In this document: positions 44,185-52,051 of the stretch, in pieces
How positions within the stretch are numbered: the first letter of the stretch is position 1
How the letters are laid out: the number at the start of each line of letters is the position of its first letter
Assembly (NCBI RefSeq): GCF_003148385.1
Contig: NZ_CP029463.1
Span: 2,356,001 to 2,420,000 of the forward strand
Length of the DNA: 64,000 bases
Reading direction: 5' to 3'
Source of the DNA: Flavobacterium sediminis
GTDB taxonomy: Bacteria; Bacteroidota; Bacteroidia; Flavobacteriales; Flavobacteriaceae
Translations under genes and position numbers: made by a program
The notes under the pieces: model-generated
The model's input: only the letters and a program-made list of their open reading frames with translations
The model's database searches: none
What the model was told of the DNA's origin: nothing

Positions 44185-44707
44185 ATATGTAGTTCAGGCA
44201 TTGGATAATTATCCGTATTATTTGGAAGAATCCTTGGAATCTTTAGGTTATGCTTTGGCTTATGATGATAAAAATGTCGTGGCTTTATGCTTGTACGGGC
44301 GTTTTTATGCGGAACAGTTGCAAGATTATGAAGCTGCCAAGGAATATTATAGTGAAGCGTTGGCTATCGATATCAATGCTGTAATGGTATATCCGTATTA
44401 TGCCGAAACCTTGTTTTGGAACGATGATTTAGACGAAGCCTTGAAATTAATCGACTTTTCTTTGACGGTTAAAGGTATTGATAAAGTAATAATGTTGTTG
44501 AAGAAAGTTAAGGTTTTGGAAAAACAACAACAATGGAAAATAGCTTTACAATTGGTAAAAGAAGCTAAATTGTTAGATTTCTCAAACTATTCTTCAGAAA
44601 TTGAAGAAACCGAAAAACGGATCAAATCTAAGAGAGATTTGCTAAAAGGAAAGAAAAAGAAGAAATCTAAGAAAGTGAAGTCTAAGAAGAAGAAAAGCAA
44701 TCGTTAA
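44168..44707 (+). CDS. Small TPR protein with lysine-rich tail
   Basis: A 179-residue protein starting at the ATG at 44168, inside the end of prfH. Two or three TPR-like units are visible (ESLGYALAYDDKNVVALCLY, QDYEAAKEYYSEALAIDINA, DDLDEALKLIDFSL), followed by a helical segment and a tail rich in Lys and Ser (KGKKKKKSKKVKSKKKKSNR) that suggests nucleic-acid or ribosome contact. Overlap with prfH implies a joint role, but I do not know this protein as a fixed member of the rtcB-prfH module. Confidence 0.7.
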   Translation: MQSIDKYVVQALDNYPYYLEESLESLGYALAYDDKNVVALCLYGRFYAEQLQDYEAAKEYYSEALAIDINAVMVYPYYAETLFWNDDLDEALKLIDFSLTVKGIDKVIMLLKKVKVLEKQQQWKIALQLVKEAKLLDFSNYSSEIEETEKRIKSKRDLLKGKKKKKSKKVKSKKKKSNR

Positions 44708-44718
44708 GGTTGCTTTTT
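44693..44718 (+). terminator. Terminator at the end of the rtcB-prfH-TPR operon
   Basis: AAAAGCAA (44693-44700) pairs with TTGCTTTT (44710-44717) around a loop that includes the stop codon of the TPR gene, followed by Ts. Confidence 0.7.
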
Positions 44719-44884
44719 TATGTCTATATGTCAGTATTGTCAGTGTTTAATTTAATTAGTGTTAATAGTTTTTTTAGATTAAATACTAAAATAATCGACA
44801 AGCTACGAAAACATGACAAGGGTATTGTATTTTTTTTAAAAAAATATTTGTAATCTTTTTTGGCATAATTTATGACAAAAAAGA

Positions 44885-44969
44885 AAGAGTCCAAGAATTG
44901 GCGTTCGGTGGACTCTTAATTATTTTAAATTCTAAAAATAACTCTTATAGCAAGAAAAGAGTTATTTTT
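44885..44969. repeat. Two consecutive inverted repeats upstream of the CBASS-like operon
   Basis: The region 44708-45089 holds no supported gene. Hairpin 1: AAGAGTCCA (44885-44893) with TGGACTCTT (44909-44917). Hairpin 2: AAAAATAACTCTT (44934-44946) with AAGAGTTATTTTT (44957-44969), 13 perfect base pairs. Hairpin 1 runs into a T-rich tail only on the minus strand; hairpin 2 is T-tailed on both strands. They may be terminators insulating the operon downstream, or part of a short untranslated RNA. The rest of the interval is AT-rich with no clear TAnnTTTG promoter apart from TAAACTTG at 45058-45065. Confidence 0.75.
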
Positions 44970-45089
44970 CTTTGGAGGTGTAAAACTACTCACTTTTTTT
45001 TCTCCACCAAACTTTTTTCAGATTTCTTCTCGGTCTTATTCACTCAATACCGACTAATAAACTTGAGTGAAATTATAAATTAGAAATGA

Positions 45090-46031
45090 ATGAGTTTTAA
45101 CAAAGCTGATTATTTAGGAAGTGTTTTAGAAACGCACAAAATGAAACATATCGATTCATTATTCGATAAGTTTAAAGAAAAAAGAAAAGAGATTAAAGAA
45201 GAACTTGAAGGAAAGTATGAAGAGAAGATTTATGCATCTTTTAATTCAGGTTCTTACGCAAAACACACAGCAATTAATTCTAAATTTGATTTAGATTTAG
45301 TTGTTCCTTTCAAAAGGAATTCTTTTTCAACAATTGAAGAAATGTTTAATGATGTTTATGATTTTTTGTATGAAGAATATAAAAATGAAGCATATGTTAG
45401 AAAGCAAAAAGTGTCTATTGGTGTTGAATTTTATCGTGATACAGATGGAGATATAATTCAGATTGATGTTGTTCCAGGAAGAGAATTGAGTAAAGATGCA
45501 TATCCTGAAGATTATTATTTAAATATTAATATTAACACTTATGATGGTACTTATACACAAACAAATATAAATGCTCAAATTGAAAACATTAAAGGAAAAC
45601 AAGATGCTAGGCAAATTATTCGTTTATTGAAGATTTGGAAATATCAAAAGAGTAAAGATTTCAAATCTTTTTTCATGGAATTAATTGTTATTAAAGCTTT
45701 TGAAAATAAAATTGTTTCTGGAAATCTTTGGGAAAAACTTAAAACTGTCTTAGAATATATTAAAGATGAAATTACTAAAGAAAATTTCACTTTAAAAGAT
45801 CCTGGTAATTCAAGTAATGATATTGCCAAAACTCTTGATAGTTATCAAAAAAACTCTTTGAAAAATGATTTCCAAAATATTCTTGATAGTGTTGAATTGA
45901 ATGAAGAAAATTTAAAAAATTATTTTAAAGAAAACGAAAAGTTTAAGGAAACAGAAGATAAATCAAAGAATTCATATAGAGTAAATAATTCTTCAAGTGC
46001 AATAATTCCACCTAGTAATCAATTTGGATAA
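45090..46031 (+). CDS. CD-NTase-like nucleotidyltransferase of a type II CBASS-like operon
   Basis: A 313-residue polymerase-beta-fold nucleotidyltransferase. The signature GSYAKHTAINSKFDLDLVV begins at residue 54, with the metal-binding pair Asp67 and Asp69, and the third Asp126 in IIQIDVVPG, so the active site is intact. In the family (cGAS/DncV-like) these enzymes make cyclic oligonucleotide signals on phage infection. The last 30 residues are polar and flexible and end in SNQFG, a C-terminal glycine as needed for Cap2-mediated conjugation. Neighbours are an E2-E1 fusion and a JAB peptidase, the hallmark of type II CBASS. A tRNA-nucleotidyltransferase role is unlikely in this setting. The clade and product nucleotide cannot be fixed by eye. 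Confidence 0.85.
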   Translation: MSFNKADYLGSVLETHKMKHIDSLFDKFKEKRKEIKEELEGKYEEKIYASFNSGSYAKHTAINSKFDLDLVVPFKRNSFSTIEEMFNDVYDFLYEEYKNEAYVRKQKVSIGVEFYRDTDGDIIQIDVVPGRELSKDAYPEDYYLNININTYDGTYTQTNINAQIENIKGKQDARQIIRLLKIWKYQKSKDFKSFFMELIVIKAFENKIVSGNLWEKLKTVLEYIKDEITKENFTLKDPGNSSNDIAKTLDSYQKNSLKNDFQNILDSVELNEENLKNYFKENEKFKETEDKSKNSYRVNNSSSAIIPPSNQFG

Positions 46032-46032
46032 A

Positions 46033-47631
46033 ATGGATAATAGGTTAAGGATTATTGATGAAACTTTTAAAAAAGATATCTATAACCTCATAGTCAGAGA
46101 AGGCTTTGAGGTCGTAGATAGTTTTATCATCGGGAAAATAGAGTTAATTTCAGATGTTAAATCAAATGTTTTATTTGATGTAAGAGTTGAAGCTATTTAC
46201 CCTTTGAAATTAGGAAATTCAGAGTCTATTTCCTTTACAAATGTTGATTTAAAAAAATATTCACATATAAATCCAGATGGTTCAGTTTGTTTTCATTCAC
46301 TATCTTCTCCAGATTTAGAATATAAATTAGATAATGATATAAAAGCACTTTTGGAATGGTTTCATGAGTATTATGAATTAGAAATGGATGATAAGCATTT
46401 TGAATATCCATTTTATAGTAAGCTAAATGAAAAGAATGTTTTTTTGTTTTGTGATTCAGATTTTACACCCAAAAAAGATGATTTTGGATTTTTTTATTAT
46501 ACAAAGGGCTATTCAACTGAAAAAAATAATTATTTAATTCAAGGTTTAAAGAATCAAAATGATTTTTCAAAAATTAGATTTTTGTGGTCTAATTACTATG
46601 GTAACTTTAAAAATTCTTTAAAAGGAATTTATCTTATTCTAGAAAAGGCGCCTGTCTATCATAGGAATTTTTCTTTCAATAAATGGACTGATTTTAAAAC
46701 TTTATTTAGTGCTAGTTTTTTAAAATTTATAAATGATTCAAAGAAGAAGTTAGAAAAGAAAGATTTAATTGAAGGAAAGTTTTTTGTATTGTTATTAGGG
46801 TATCCTATTTATGATAATAAAATTAATTATGAAATAATATTAATTGATTACTATAATTTACCAGTTTATAAAGGTGACTTAGTTGATAGCGATATTATCT
46901 GGGCTAAAGCTGTTGATAGTTCATATGATATTTTCTTTGGTCGTGGAAAACTGCATAATAGTTTGACAGAATCAAAAATTTTAGTTTTAGGTGTTGGCGC
47001 AATAGGGAGTAATTTGGCTGAATCACTTGTTAGAGGAGGATGTAAAAATGTAAGTCTATTTGATCATGATATAAAAGAAATAGGAAATATTTGTAGAGCT
47101 AAATACAATTTTTTTAGTGGTGAAAGCTTCAAAGTTGACGAGTTAGCACTTTTATTAACTAGTATTTCTCCTTTTGTAGAAATTAAAAAATACCGTAATG
47201 TTATTTTACCTCTATTAACTGATGAATTAAAAAAAAATTATTTAGAGGTTTTTGATAGATATGATTATATTTTCAATTGTACAGCTAGTAATGATGTAAA
47301 TATAATTATTGATGATTTACCTATTAAAAGTCAATTATTAACCTTGTCTATTTCAAATAATGCAAATGATTTAGTTTGTATTATCGGAAATGGAAATGTT
47401 TATCAAACAAATTCTAAAATTTATAATGAGATTAATCAAGATTTAAATGACTTGTTTAATCCACAAGGTTGTTGGAATCCAACTTTTAAAGCTTCTTTTC
47501 ATAATATTAATGCACTATTGAACTTTGCATTAAGTAATATTGATTACAAGTTAAAAAAGGGGTTAGAATTAAAAACTTTTATGCTTGATGTTAATGAGAG
47601 AGAGAATTATACAATCAAATTAAAAGATTAG
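46033..47631 (+). CDS. cap2: E2-E1 fusion protein, Cap2-like
   Basis: A 532-residue protein combining ubiquitin-system E2 and E1 activities. The N-terminal E2-like domain has its candidate catalytic Cys86 in SHINPDGSVCFHS. A linker of about residues 120-300 follows, then a ThiF/E1 adenylation domain with the nucleotide loop GVGAIG (320-325), Asp344/Asp346, Arg355 in GNICRAKY, and a candidate E1 catalytic Cys480 in PQGCWNPTF. In characterised type II CBASS, Cap2 adenylates and links the C-terminal glycine of the CD-NTase to targets, priming it. The ATG at 46033 directly follows the nucleotidyltransferase stop; JAB follows four bases after this gene. Confidence 0.87.
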   Translation: MDNRLRIIDETFKKDIYNLIVREGFEVVDSFIIGKIELISDVKSNVLFDVRVEAIYPLKLGNSESISFTNVDLKKYSHINPDGSVCFHSLSSPDLEYKLDNDIKALLEWFHEYYELEMDDKHFEYPFYSKLNEKNVFLFCDSDFTPKKDDFGFFYYTKGYSTEKNNYLIQGLKNQNDFSKIRFLWSNYYGNFKNSLKGIYLILEKAPVYHRNFSFNKWTDFKTLFSASFLKFINDSKKKLEKKDLIEGKFFVLLLGYPIYDNKINYEIILIDYYNLPVYKGDLVDSDIIWAKAVDSSYDIFFGRGKLHNSLTESKILVLGVGAIGSNLAESLVRGGCKNVSLFDHDIKEIGNICRAKYNFFSGESFKVDELALLLTSISPFVEIKKYRNVILPLLTDELKKNYLEVFDRYDYIFNCTASNDVNIIIDDLPIKSQLLTLSISNNANDLVCIIGNGNVYQTNSKIYNEINQDLNDLFNPQGCWNPTFKASFHNINALLNFALSNIDYKLKKGLELKTFMLDVNERENYTIKLKD

Positions 47632-47634
47632 TTT

Positions 47635-48093
47635 ATGATAAAATCTAATAGTAAAATTGGGTTAGAGATAGAATATAACCACAATCTTTTAAATGAATTA
47701 TATAAAATTGCATTAATTCATTATCCTAATGAAATTGGAGGTTACTTATTAGGTAAATATTCTGAGGATAAAAAGACTGCAATAATTGTAAAACATATTT
47801 CAGCACTTGAGTATTCAAATTCACCGGTTTCATTTAAACATGTCGTTAATGAAGAAACTAAGAGTTTGTTTTTTAAAATATTTGAAGAAGAAGGTATACA
47901 TTATATAGGTGAATGGCACACACATCCAAATTCAAATTCAAGTTACAGTCAAACAGATTTCAACGCTTTAAAAAAAATAGCCCAAGGAGATATTGAAACC
48001 CCAGTTTTGTTAATTATTGGTTTTGATAAGAAAGGGATAATAGATTATAGTTTTAATGTTTTTTTTAATAAAAAAATATATAAATATGAGTGA
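47635..48093 (+). CDS. cap3: JAB/JAMM isopeptidase, Cap3-like
   Basis: A 152-residue single-domain JAMM metalloprotease. The motif is complete: Glu33 in YPNEIGGYLLG, then His95-x-His97-x7-Ser105-x2-Asp108 in EWHTHPNSNSSYSQTD, which binds zinc and cuts isopeptide bonds. In type II CBASS this protein removes CD-NTase conjugates made by Cap2, keeping the system in check. It has no N-terminal extension. The stop overlaps the start of the next gene by eight bases (ATGAGTGA), so all four genes form one translationally coupled operon. Confidence 0.87.
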   Translation: MIKSNSKIGLEIEYNHNLLNELYKIALIHYPNEIGGYLLGKYSEDKKTAIIVKHISALEYSNSPVSFKHVVNEETKSLFFKIFEEEGIHYIGEWHTHPNSNSSYSQTDFNALKKIAQGDIETPVLLIIGFDKKGIIDYSFNVFFNKKIYKYE

Positions 48094-48826
48094 AAACGAA
48101 AAAATAAATATGAAAAGTCTTTTTATTGGTCTACAGAAATCTATGATTGCTGATTTAGAATCGATAAGAGAAAATACTCCTCACGAACCCACCAAAGGTG
48201 ATGGGAGCGAAAATATATGGTTAGAATTTTTTGAAAAATACTTACCGAAAAGGTATTCTGTTACAAAAGCCACAATTATAGATTTCGAAGGGAATAGAAG
48301 TGATGCAATTGATTTAGTAATTTATGATAAACAATATACTCCTTTTATTTTAAATAGGAAAGGAGTGATTTATTTGCCAGTTGAAAGTGTTTATGCAGTA
48401 TTTGAAGCAAAACAAGACATAAATAAAGCGAATTTAGAATATGCAGCAGATAAAGTTAAAAGTGTTAGAGTTTTAAATAGAACCACTGCTCCTGTGGTTG
48501 ATAGAGGAGAGATTAAAAATGCTCCAAAGTTGTTTAATATACTAGGCGGTTTTCTCTCATTGGAAAATTCTTGGGCAGATTCAATAGAAGAATCTGAACC
48601 ATTTAGTAAATGTTTTGCGACATTAAGAGATGAAAGAGAAATGAATATTGGTTGTGTCTTGAATGATAAATCATTTGTTTATGATAGTACAAGAAAAATT
48701 ACTTTTAGTAGTACAAATGAAACTTTAATATTTTTTTTCCTAAAGCTTTTATTAGAATTACAAAAATTAGGAACGGTAAGACCAATTGATTTAAACAAAT
48801 ATATAGATCAATTAGACTCTCAATAA
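48086..48826 (+). CDS. DUF6602-like PD-(D/E)XK-type protein, putative CBASS effector
   Basis: A 246-residue soluble protein ending the operon. It resembles DUF6602 proteins: GDGSENIWLEFFEKYLPKRY, then AIDLVIYDKQ with Asp76, then ESVYAVFEAKQDI with Glu107 and Lys109. The spacing D-x30-E-x-K is a PD-(D/E)XK nuclease signature; what follows is alpha-helical without a recognisable second-messenger-binding (SAVED, CARF, S-2TM) domain. By position it should be the effector. Whether it cuts DNA, and how a cyclic nucleotide would switch it, cannot be told. Known alternatives such as patatin, TIR, HNH-SAVED or NucC do not match. The assignment to DUF6602 is from memory. Confidence 0.7.
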   Translation: MSENEKINMKSLFIGLQKSMIADLESIRENTPHEPTKGDGSENIWLEFFEKYLPKRYSVTKATIIDFEGNRSDAIDLVIYDKQYTPFILNRKGVIYLPVESVYAVFEAKQDINKANLEYAADKVKSVRVLNRTTAPVVDRGEIKNAPKLFNILGGFLSLENSWADSIEESEPFSKCFATLRDEREMNIGCVLNDKSFVYDSTRKITFSSTNETLIFFFLKLLLELQKLGTVRPIDLNKYIDQLDSQ

Positions 48827-48830
48827 TATA

Positions 48831-48881
48831 AAAAAACACCAGCGTTATGCTGGTGTTTTTCAATTAGAGTAGTAGATTAAT
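48831..48881. repeat. Direct repeat copy A with hairpin, between the CBASS-like operon and phyH
   Basis: AACACCAGC pairs with GCTGGTGTT (stem at about 48835-48858) with T-run, followed by TTAGAGTAGTAG and then ATTAAT. The whole block of about 50 bases recurs, with few differences, at 49871-49920 (copy B). The hairpin acts as the terminator of the CBASS-like operon. Confidence 0.85.
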
Positions 48882-48935
48882 TTTCAAATAAAAACACCAA
48901 TAATAATTTTGTAAGAAAATAAAATAAGAATTTCA

Positions 48936-48943
48936 TATTTTTG
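48936..48943 (+). promoter_or_regulatory. Candidate -7 element of the PhyH-family gene
   Basis: TATTTTTG fits TAnnTTTG; a TTTTG at 48907-48911 could be the -33 element at a long spacing of 24 bases. It lies about 24 bases before the ATG. Confidence 0.45.
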
Positions 48944-48966
48944 ATAGGTACATAATAATACAAACT

Positions 48967-49869
48967 ATGAATCCTATATCAGCCTCATTCCGAAATCGTA
49001 TTTTACAAGGAGAATCTACAGCCACAACAAGTTGGGCCCAGGAAATGGAGTATTTGTATAAGAATGGAATAGGATTAGATGAAGCTTTACACTATCTATA
49101 TTTTGATAAGCCCTCTGCCGAGGATTTTGAAAAATGGATACATAAAAAAGCAGCCATGCTTATTACTGTCGATGAACAGGATGAAATGGTTTTGAGTGAA
49201 AGTGATTTGCGATTTTTTGAGACCAATGGCTATCTGGTGTTAAAGAACGCTATTGCTAAAGAAGATTGTTTATCCGCCCAACAAATTATTTGGGAATTTT
49301 TAGGAATGCAACCCGATAATCCGGATTCCTGGTATGCAACCCATCCTATGCAAAAAGGTTTGATGGTTAATTTTTTTGATCATCCGATATTGGAAAAAAA
49401 CAGATCATCAGCGCGCATTAAAAAAGCGTACGAACAATTGTATCAATCTGAAAAAATATATAAAACCATTGATAAAATAAGTTTCAATCCGCCTTTAAGA
49501 CCAAATTATTCTTTCAAAGGAAGTAGTCTGCATTGGGATGTTAGCCTCCGGCAACCCATACCGTTTCGATTACAAGGATTAATTTATCTTTCTGATTGTG
49601 GTCCGATGGATGGTGCTTTCCATTGTGTGCCGGGTTTTCAACACAAAATAGGGGATTGGCTAACACAGATTCCTGAAACGAAACATCCGAGAGATTATGC
49701 CGTAGAAACTTTACAACCCATTGCTATTACCGGTGAAGCAGGGGATATGGTAATCTGGGACCAATCTTTACCGCATTGTGCAACACCGAATTATGGCAAA
49801 AAACCTCGAATGGTACAATATGTAACTTATTTTGGAGAAAATTATAAAGAACCTACGGAGTGGATTTAA
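48967..49869 (+). CDS. Phytanoyl-CoA dioxygenase (PhyH) family protein
   Basis: A 300-residue Fe(II)/2-oxoglutarate oxygenase. The iron-binding His and Asp are in GSSLHWDVSL and the second His in LPHCATPNYG; Arg in KKPRMVQYV should bind 2-oxoglutarate. Nearby IPFRLQGLIYLSDCGPMDGAF and GAFHCVPGFQHKIGDW are typical of PhyH. The substrate is unknown; bacterial members act on lipids, amino acids and secondary metabolites. The gene stands alone between two copies of a ~50-base repeat, which marks it as a possible insertion. Confidence 0.87.
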   Translation: MNPISASFRNRILQGESTATTSWAQEMEYLYKNGIGLDEALHYLYFDKPSAEDFEKWIHKKAAMLITVDEQDEMVLSESDLRFFETNGYLVLKNAIAKEDCLSAQQIIWEFLGMQPDNPDSWYATHPMQKGLMVNFFDHPILEKNRSSARIKKAYEQLYQSEKIYKTIDKISFNPPLRPNYSFKGSSLHWDVSLRQPIPFRLQGLIYLSDCGPMDGAFHCVPGFQHKIGDWLTQIPETKHPRDYAVETLQPIAITGEAGDMVIWDQSLPHCATPNYGKKPRMVQYVTYFGENYKEPTEWI

Positions 49870-49870
49870 A

Positions 49871-49920
49871 ATAAAAAAACCAGCATTATGCTGGTTTTTT
49901 TATTAGAGTAGTAGTTTAAT
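49871..49920. repeat. Direct repeat copy B with hairpin, at the end of the mutase gene
   Basis: AAACCAGC pairs with GCTGGTTT (stem at about 49877-49896) with A- and T-runs, and TTAGAGTAGTAG and TTTAAT follow as in copy A at 48831-48881. The end of this copy includes the stop codon (49916-49918) of the minus-strand mutase gene. It can terminate both the phyH and mutase transcripts. Confidence 0.85.
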
Positions 49921-52045
49921 CCTCCATTAAAATATCTAAAATAGTAATGGCCGCATCGCTGATTTTTGTTCCGGGACCAAAAACGGCTACTGCACCGGTA
50001 TCAAATAAATATTGATAATCCTGTGCCGGAATGACACCACCAACAATTACCATAATATCTTCACGTCCGTATTTTTTCAATTCTTCAATTACTTGCGGAA
50101 CTAACGTTTTGTGTCCCGCTGCCAGAGAAGAAACGCCTAAAACGTGAACGTCGTTTTCTACAGCTTGTTTAGCAGCCTCGGCCGGTGTTTGGAACAATGG
50201 TCCGATGTCTACGTCAAAACCGACATCGGCATAACCTGTAGCCACTACTTTAGCGCCACGGTCGTGTCCGTCCTGTCCCATTTTGGCAATCATAATACGA
50301 GGTCTTCGACCTTCTTTAGCAGCAAATTCATCTGCTAATTGTTTTGCTTTTTCAAAGCTTTCATCGTTTTTAATCTCTTTACTATACACGCCGCTAAAAC
50401 TTCTGATTTGTGCTTTGTATCTTCCGAAAACAGTTTCTAATGCGTCACTAATTTCACCTAAAGTGGCTCTGTTACGTGCTGCATCTACTGCTAAGTCTAA
50501 TAAGTTTCCGCTTCCTGTTTTGGCACATTCGGTTAATTTGGCTAAACATTTGGCTACTTTTGCATTGTCACGAGTCGCTTTAATTTGTTCTAAACGCTCA
50601 ATTTGTTGTTTACGAACAACCTGGTTGTCTACTTCTAAAATATGTAAAGGATCTTCTTTTTCTAAACGGTATTTGTTTACCCCCACAATGATATCTTGTC
50701 CGCTGTCTATACGAGCTTGTTTACGGGCAGCAGCTTCTTCAATGCGTAATTTCGGGATCCCGGCTTCGATTGCTTTGGTCATCCCGCCTAATTCTTCTAC
50801 TTCCTGAATTAAAGCCCAGGCTTTTTCAGCAATTTCAGCGGTCAGGCTTTCAATGTAATAGCTTCCGGCCCAAGGATCAACCGTTTTGCAAATTTTGGTT
50901 TCTTCCTGTAAATAAATCTGAGTATTTCGGGCAATACGAGCTGAGAAGTCTGTTGGTAAAGCAATCGCTTCGTCCAGCGCATTGGTGTGTAATGATTGTG
51001 TTCCGCCAAAAGCAGCAGCAGCAGCTTCAATAGCCGTACGAGCCACGTTGTTAAACGGATCCTGCTCAGTTAAACTCCATCCTGAAGTTTGGCAGTGTGT
51101 ACGCAAGGCTAAAGATTTTTCACTTTTCGGATCAAATTGTTTTAATAATTTAGCCCAAAGCATACGACCGGCGCGCATTTTGGCAATTTCCATAAAATGG
51201 TTCATGCCGATAGCCCAGAAAAACGAAAGGCGAGGAGCAAAGTCGTCTACTTTCATTCCGGCAGCTAATCCGGTTCTTACATATTCTAAACCGTCAGCTA
51301 AAGTGTAGGCCAATTCAATATCGGCTGTAGCACCGGCTTCTTGCATGTGGTAACCAGAAATAGAGATCGAGTTGAATTTGGGCATGAATTTGCTTGTGTA
51401 TTCAAAAATATCGGCAATAATTTTCATGGAGGGAGTAGGTGGATAAATATAGGTATTTCGCACCATGAACTCCTTTAAAATATCGTTTTGAATCGTTCCG
51501 GAAAGTAATTCCGGTTTTACACCTTGTTCTTCCGCTGCTACAATGTAGAAAGCCATGATCGGTAATACGGCACCGTTCATGGTCATGGAAACCGACATTT
51601 CTCCCAAAGGAATTTGGTCAAAAAGTATTTTCATATCTTCCACAGAATCGATAGCTACTCCTGCTTTACCGACATCCCCTACTACGCGCTCGTGGTCAGA
51701 ATCGTAACCGCGGTGTGTAGCTAAGTCAAAAGCAACGGAAAGTCCTTTTTGTCCGGCAGCTAAGTTTCTTCTGTAAAAAGCATTACTTTCTTCGGCAGTT
51801 GAAAATCCGGCGTATTGACGAATGGTCCACGGGCGGCGAACGTACATGGTAGCGTAGGGACCACGAAGATTGGGTGCAAAACCTGCGACAAAACCAATGT
51901 GTTCTAAACTTTGAACATCTTCTTCAGAATAAGTCGGTTTTATTTCAATTCCTTCGGCAGTTGTGAAGTTCTCGACTCCGCTCGAACTGACAACTTCTGC
52001 CTTTTCACTTTTGATTAATTGTATATGTTGTATGTCTTTTCTCAT
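49916..52045 (-). CDS. scpA: Methylmalonyl-CoA mutase large subunit
   Basis: Adenosylcobalamin-dependent mutase converting succinyl-CoA and methylmalonyl-CoA. The 709-residue protein has the TIM barrel ([49 protein letters not shown]) and the C-terminal B12-binding domain with [12 protein letters not shown] (the DxHxxG base-off motif) and [15 protein letters not shown]. It is the catalytic subunit of the heterodimeric enzyme; the small subunit lies just upstream on the same strand (6 bases). The pair suggests propionate/odd-chain catabolism or propionate formation. Downstream it ends in repeat copy B. Confidence 0.95.
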   Translation of the reverse strand: MRKDIQHIQLIKSEKAEVVSSSGVENFTTAEGIEIKPTYSEEDVQSLEHIGFVAGFAPNLRGPYATMYVRRPWTIRQYAGFSTAEESNAFYRRNLAAGQKGLSVAFDLATHRGYDSDHERVVGDVGKAGVAIDSVEDMKILFDQIPLGEMSVSMTMNGAVLPIMAFYIVAAEEQGVKPELLSGTIQNDILKEFMVRNTYIYPPTPSMKIIADIFEYTSKFMPKFNSISISGYHMQEAGATADIELAYTLADGLEYVRTGLAAGMKVDDFAPRLSFFWAIGMNHFMEIAKMRAGRMLWAKLLKQFDPKSEKSLALRTHCQTSGWSLTEQDPFNNVARTAIEAAAAAFGGTQSLHTNALDEAIALPTDFSARIARNTQIYLQEETKICKTVDPWAGSYYIESLTAEIAEKAWALIQEVEELGGMTKAIEAGIPKLRIEEAAARKQARIDSGQDIIVGVNKYRLEKEDPLHILEVDNQVVRKQQIERLEQIKATRDNAKVAKCLAKLTECAKTGSGNLLDLAVDAARNRATLGEISDALETVFGRYKAQIRSFSGVYSKEIKNDESFEKAKQLADEFAAKEGRRPRIMIAKMGQDGHDRGAKVVATGYADVGFDVDIGPLFQTPAEAAKQAVENDVHVLGVSSLAAGHKTLVPQVIEELKKYGREDIMVIVGGVIPAQDYQYLFDTGAVAVFGPGTKISDAAITILDILMED

Positions 52046-52051
52046 GTTCTA

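Noticed and set aside
44898..45083. 61-codon ORF ahead of the CBASS-like operon
   Set aside because: It is made of the two inverted repeats and AT-rich DNA, has low-complexity Phe/Lys composition and no family resemblance.
45090..48093. Bil (ISG15-like) conjugation system instead of CBASS
   Set aside because: No ubiquitin-like protein is encoded; the E2 and E1 parts are fused and are preceded by a nucleotidyltransferase, which is the CBASS type II layout.
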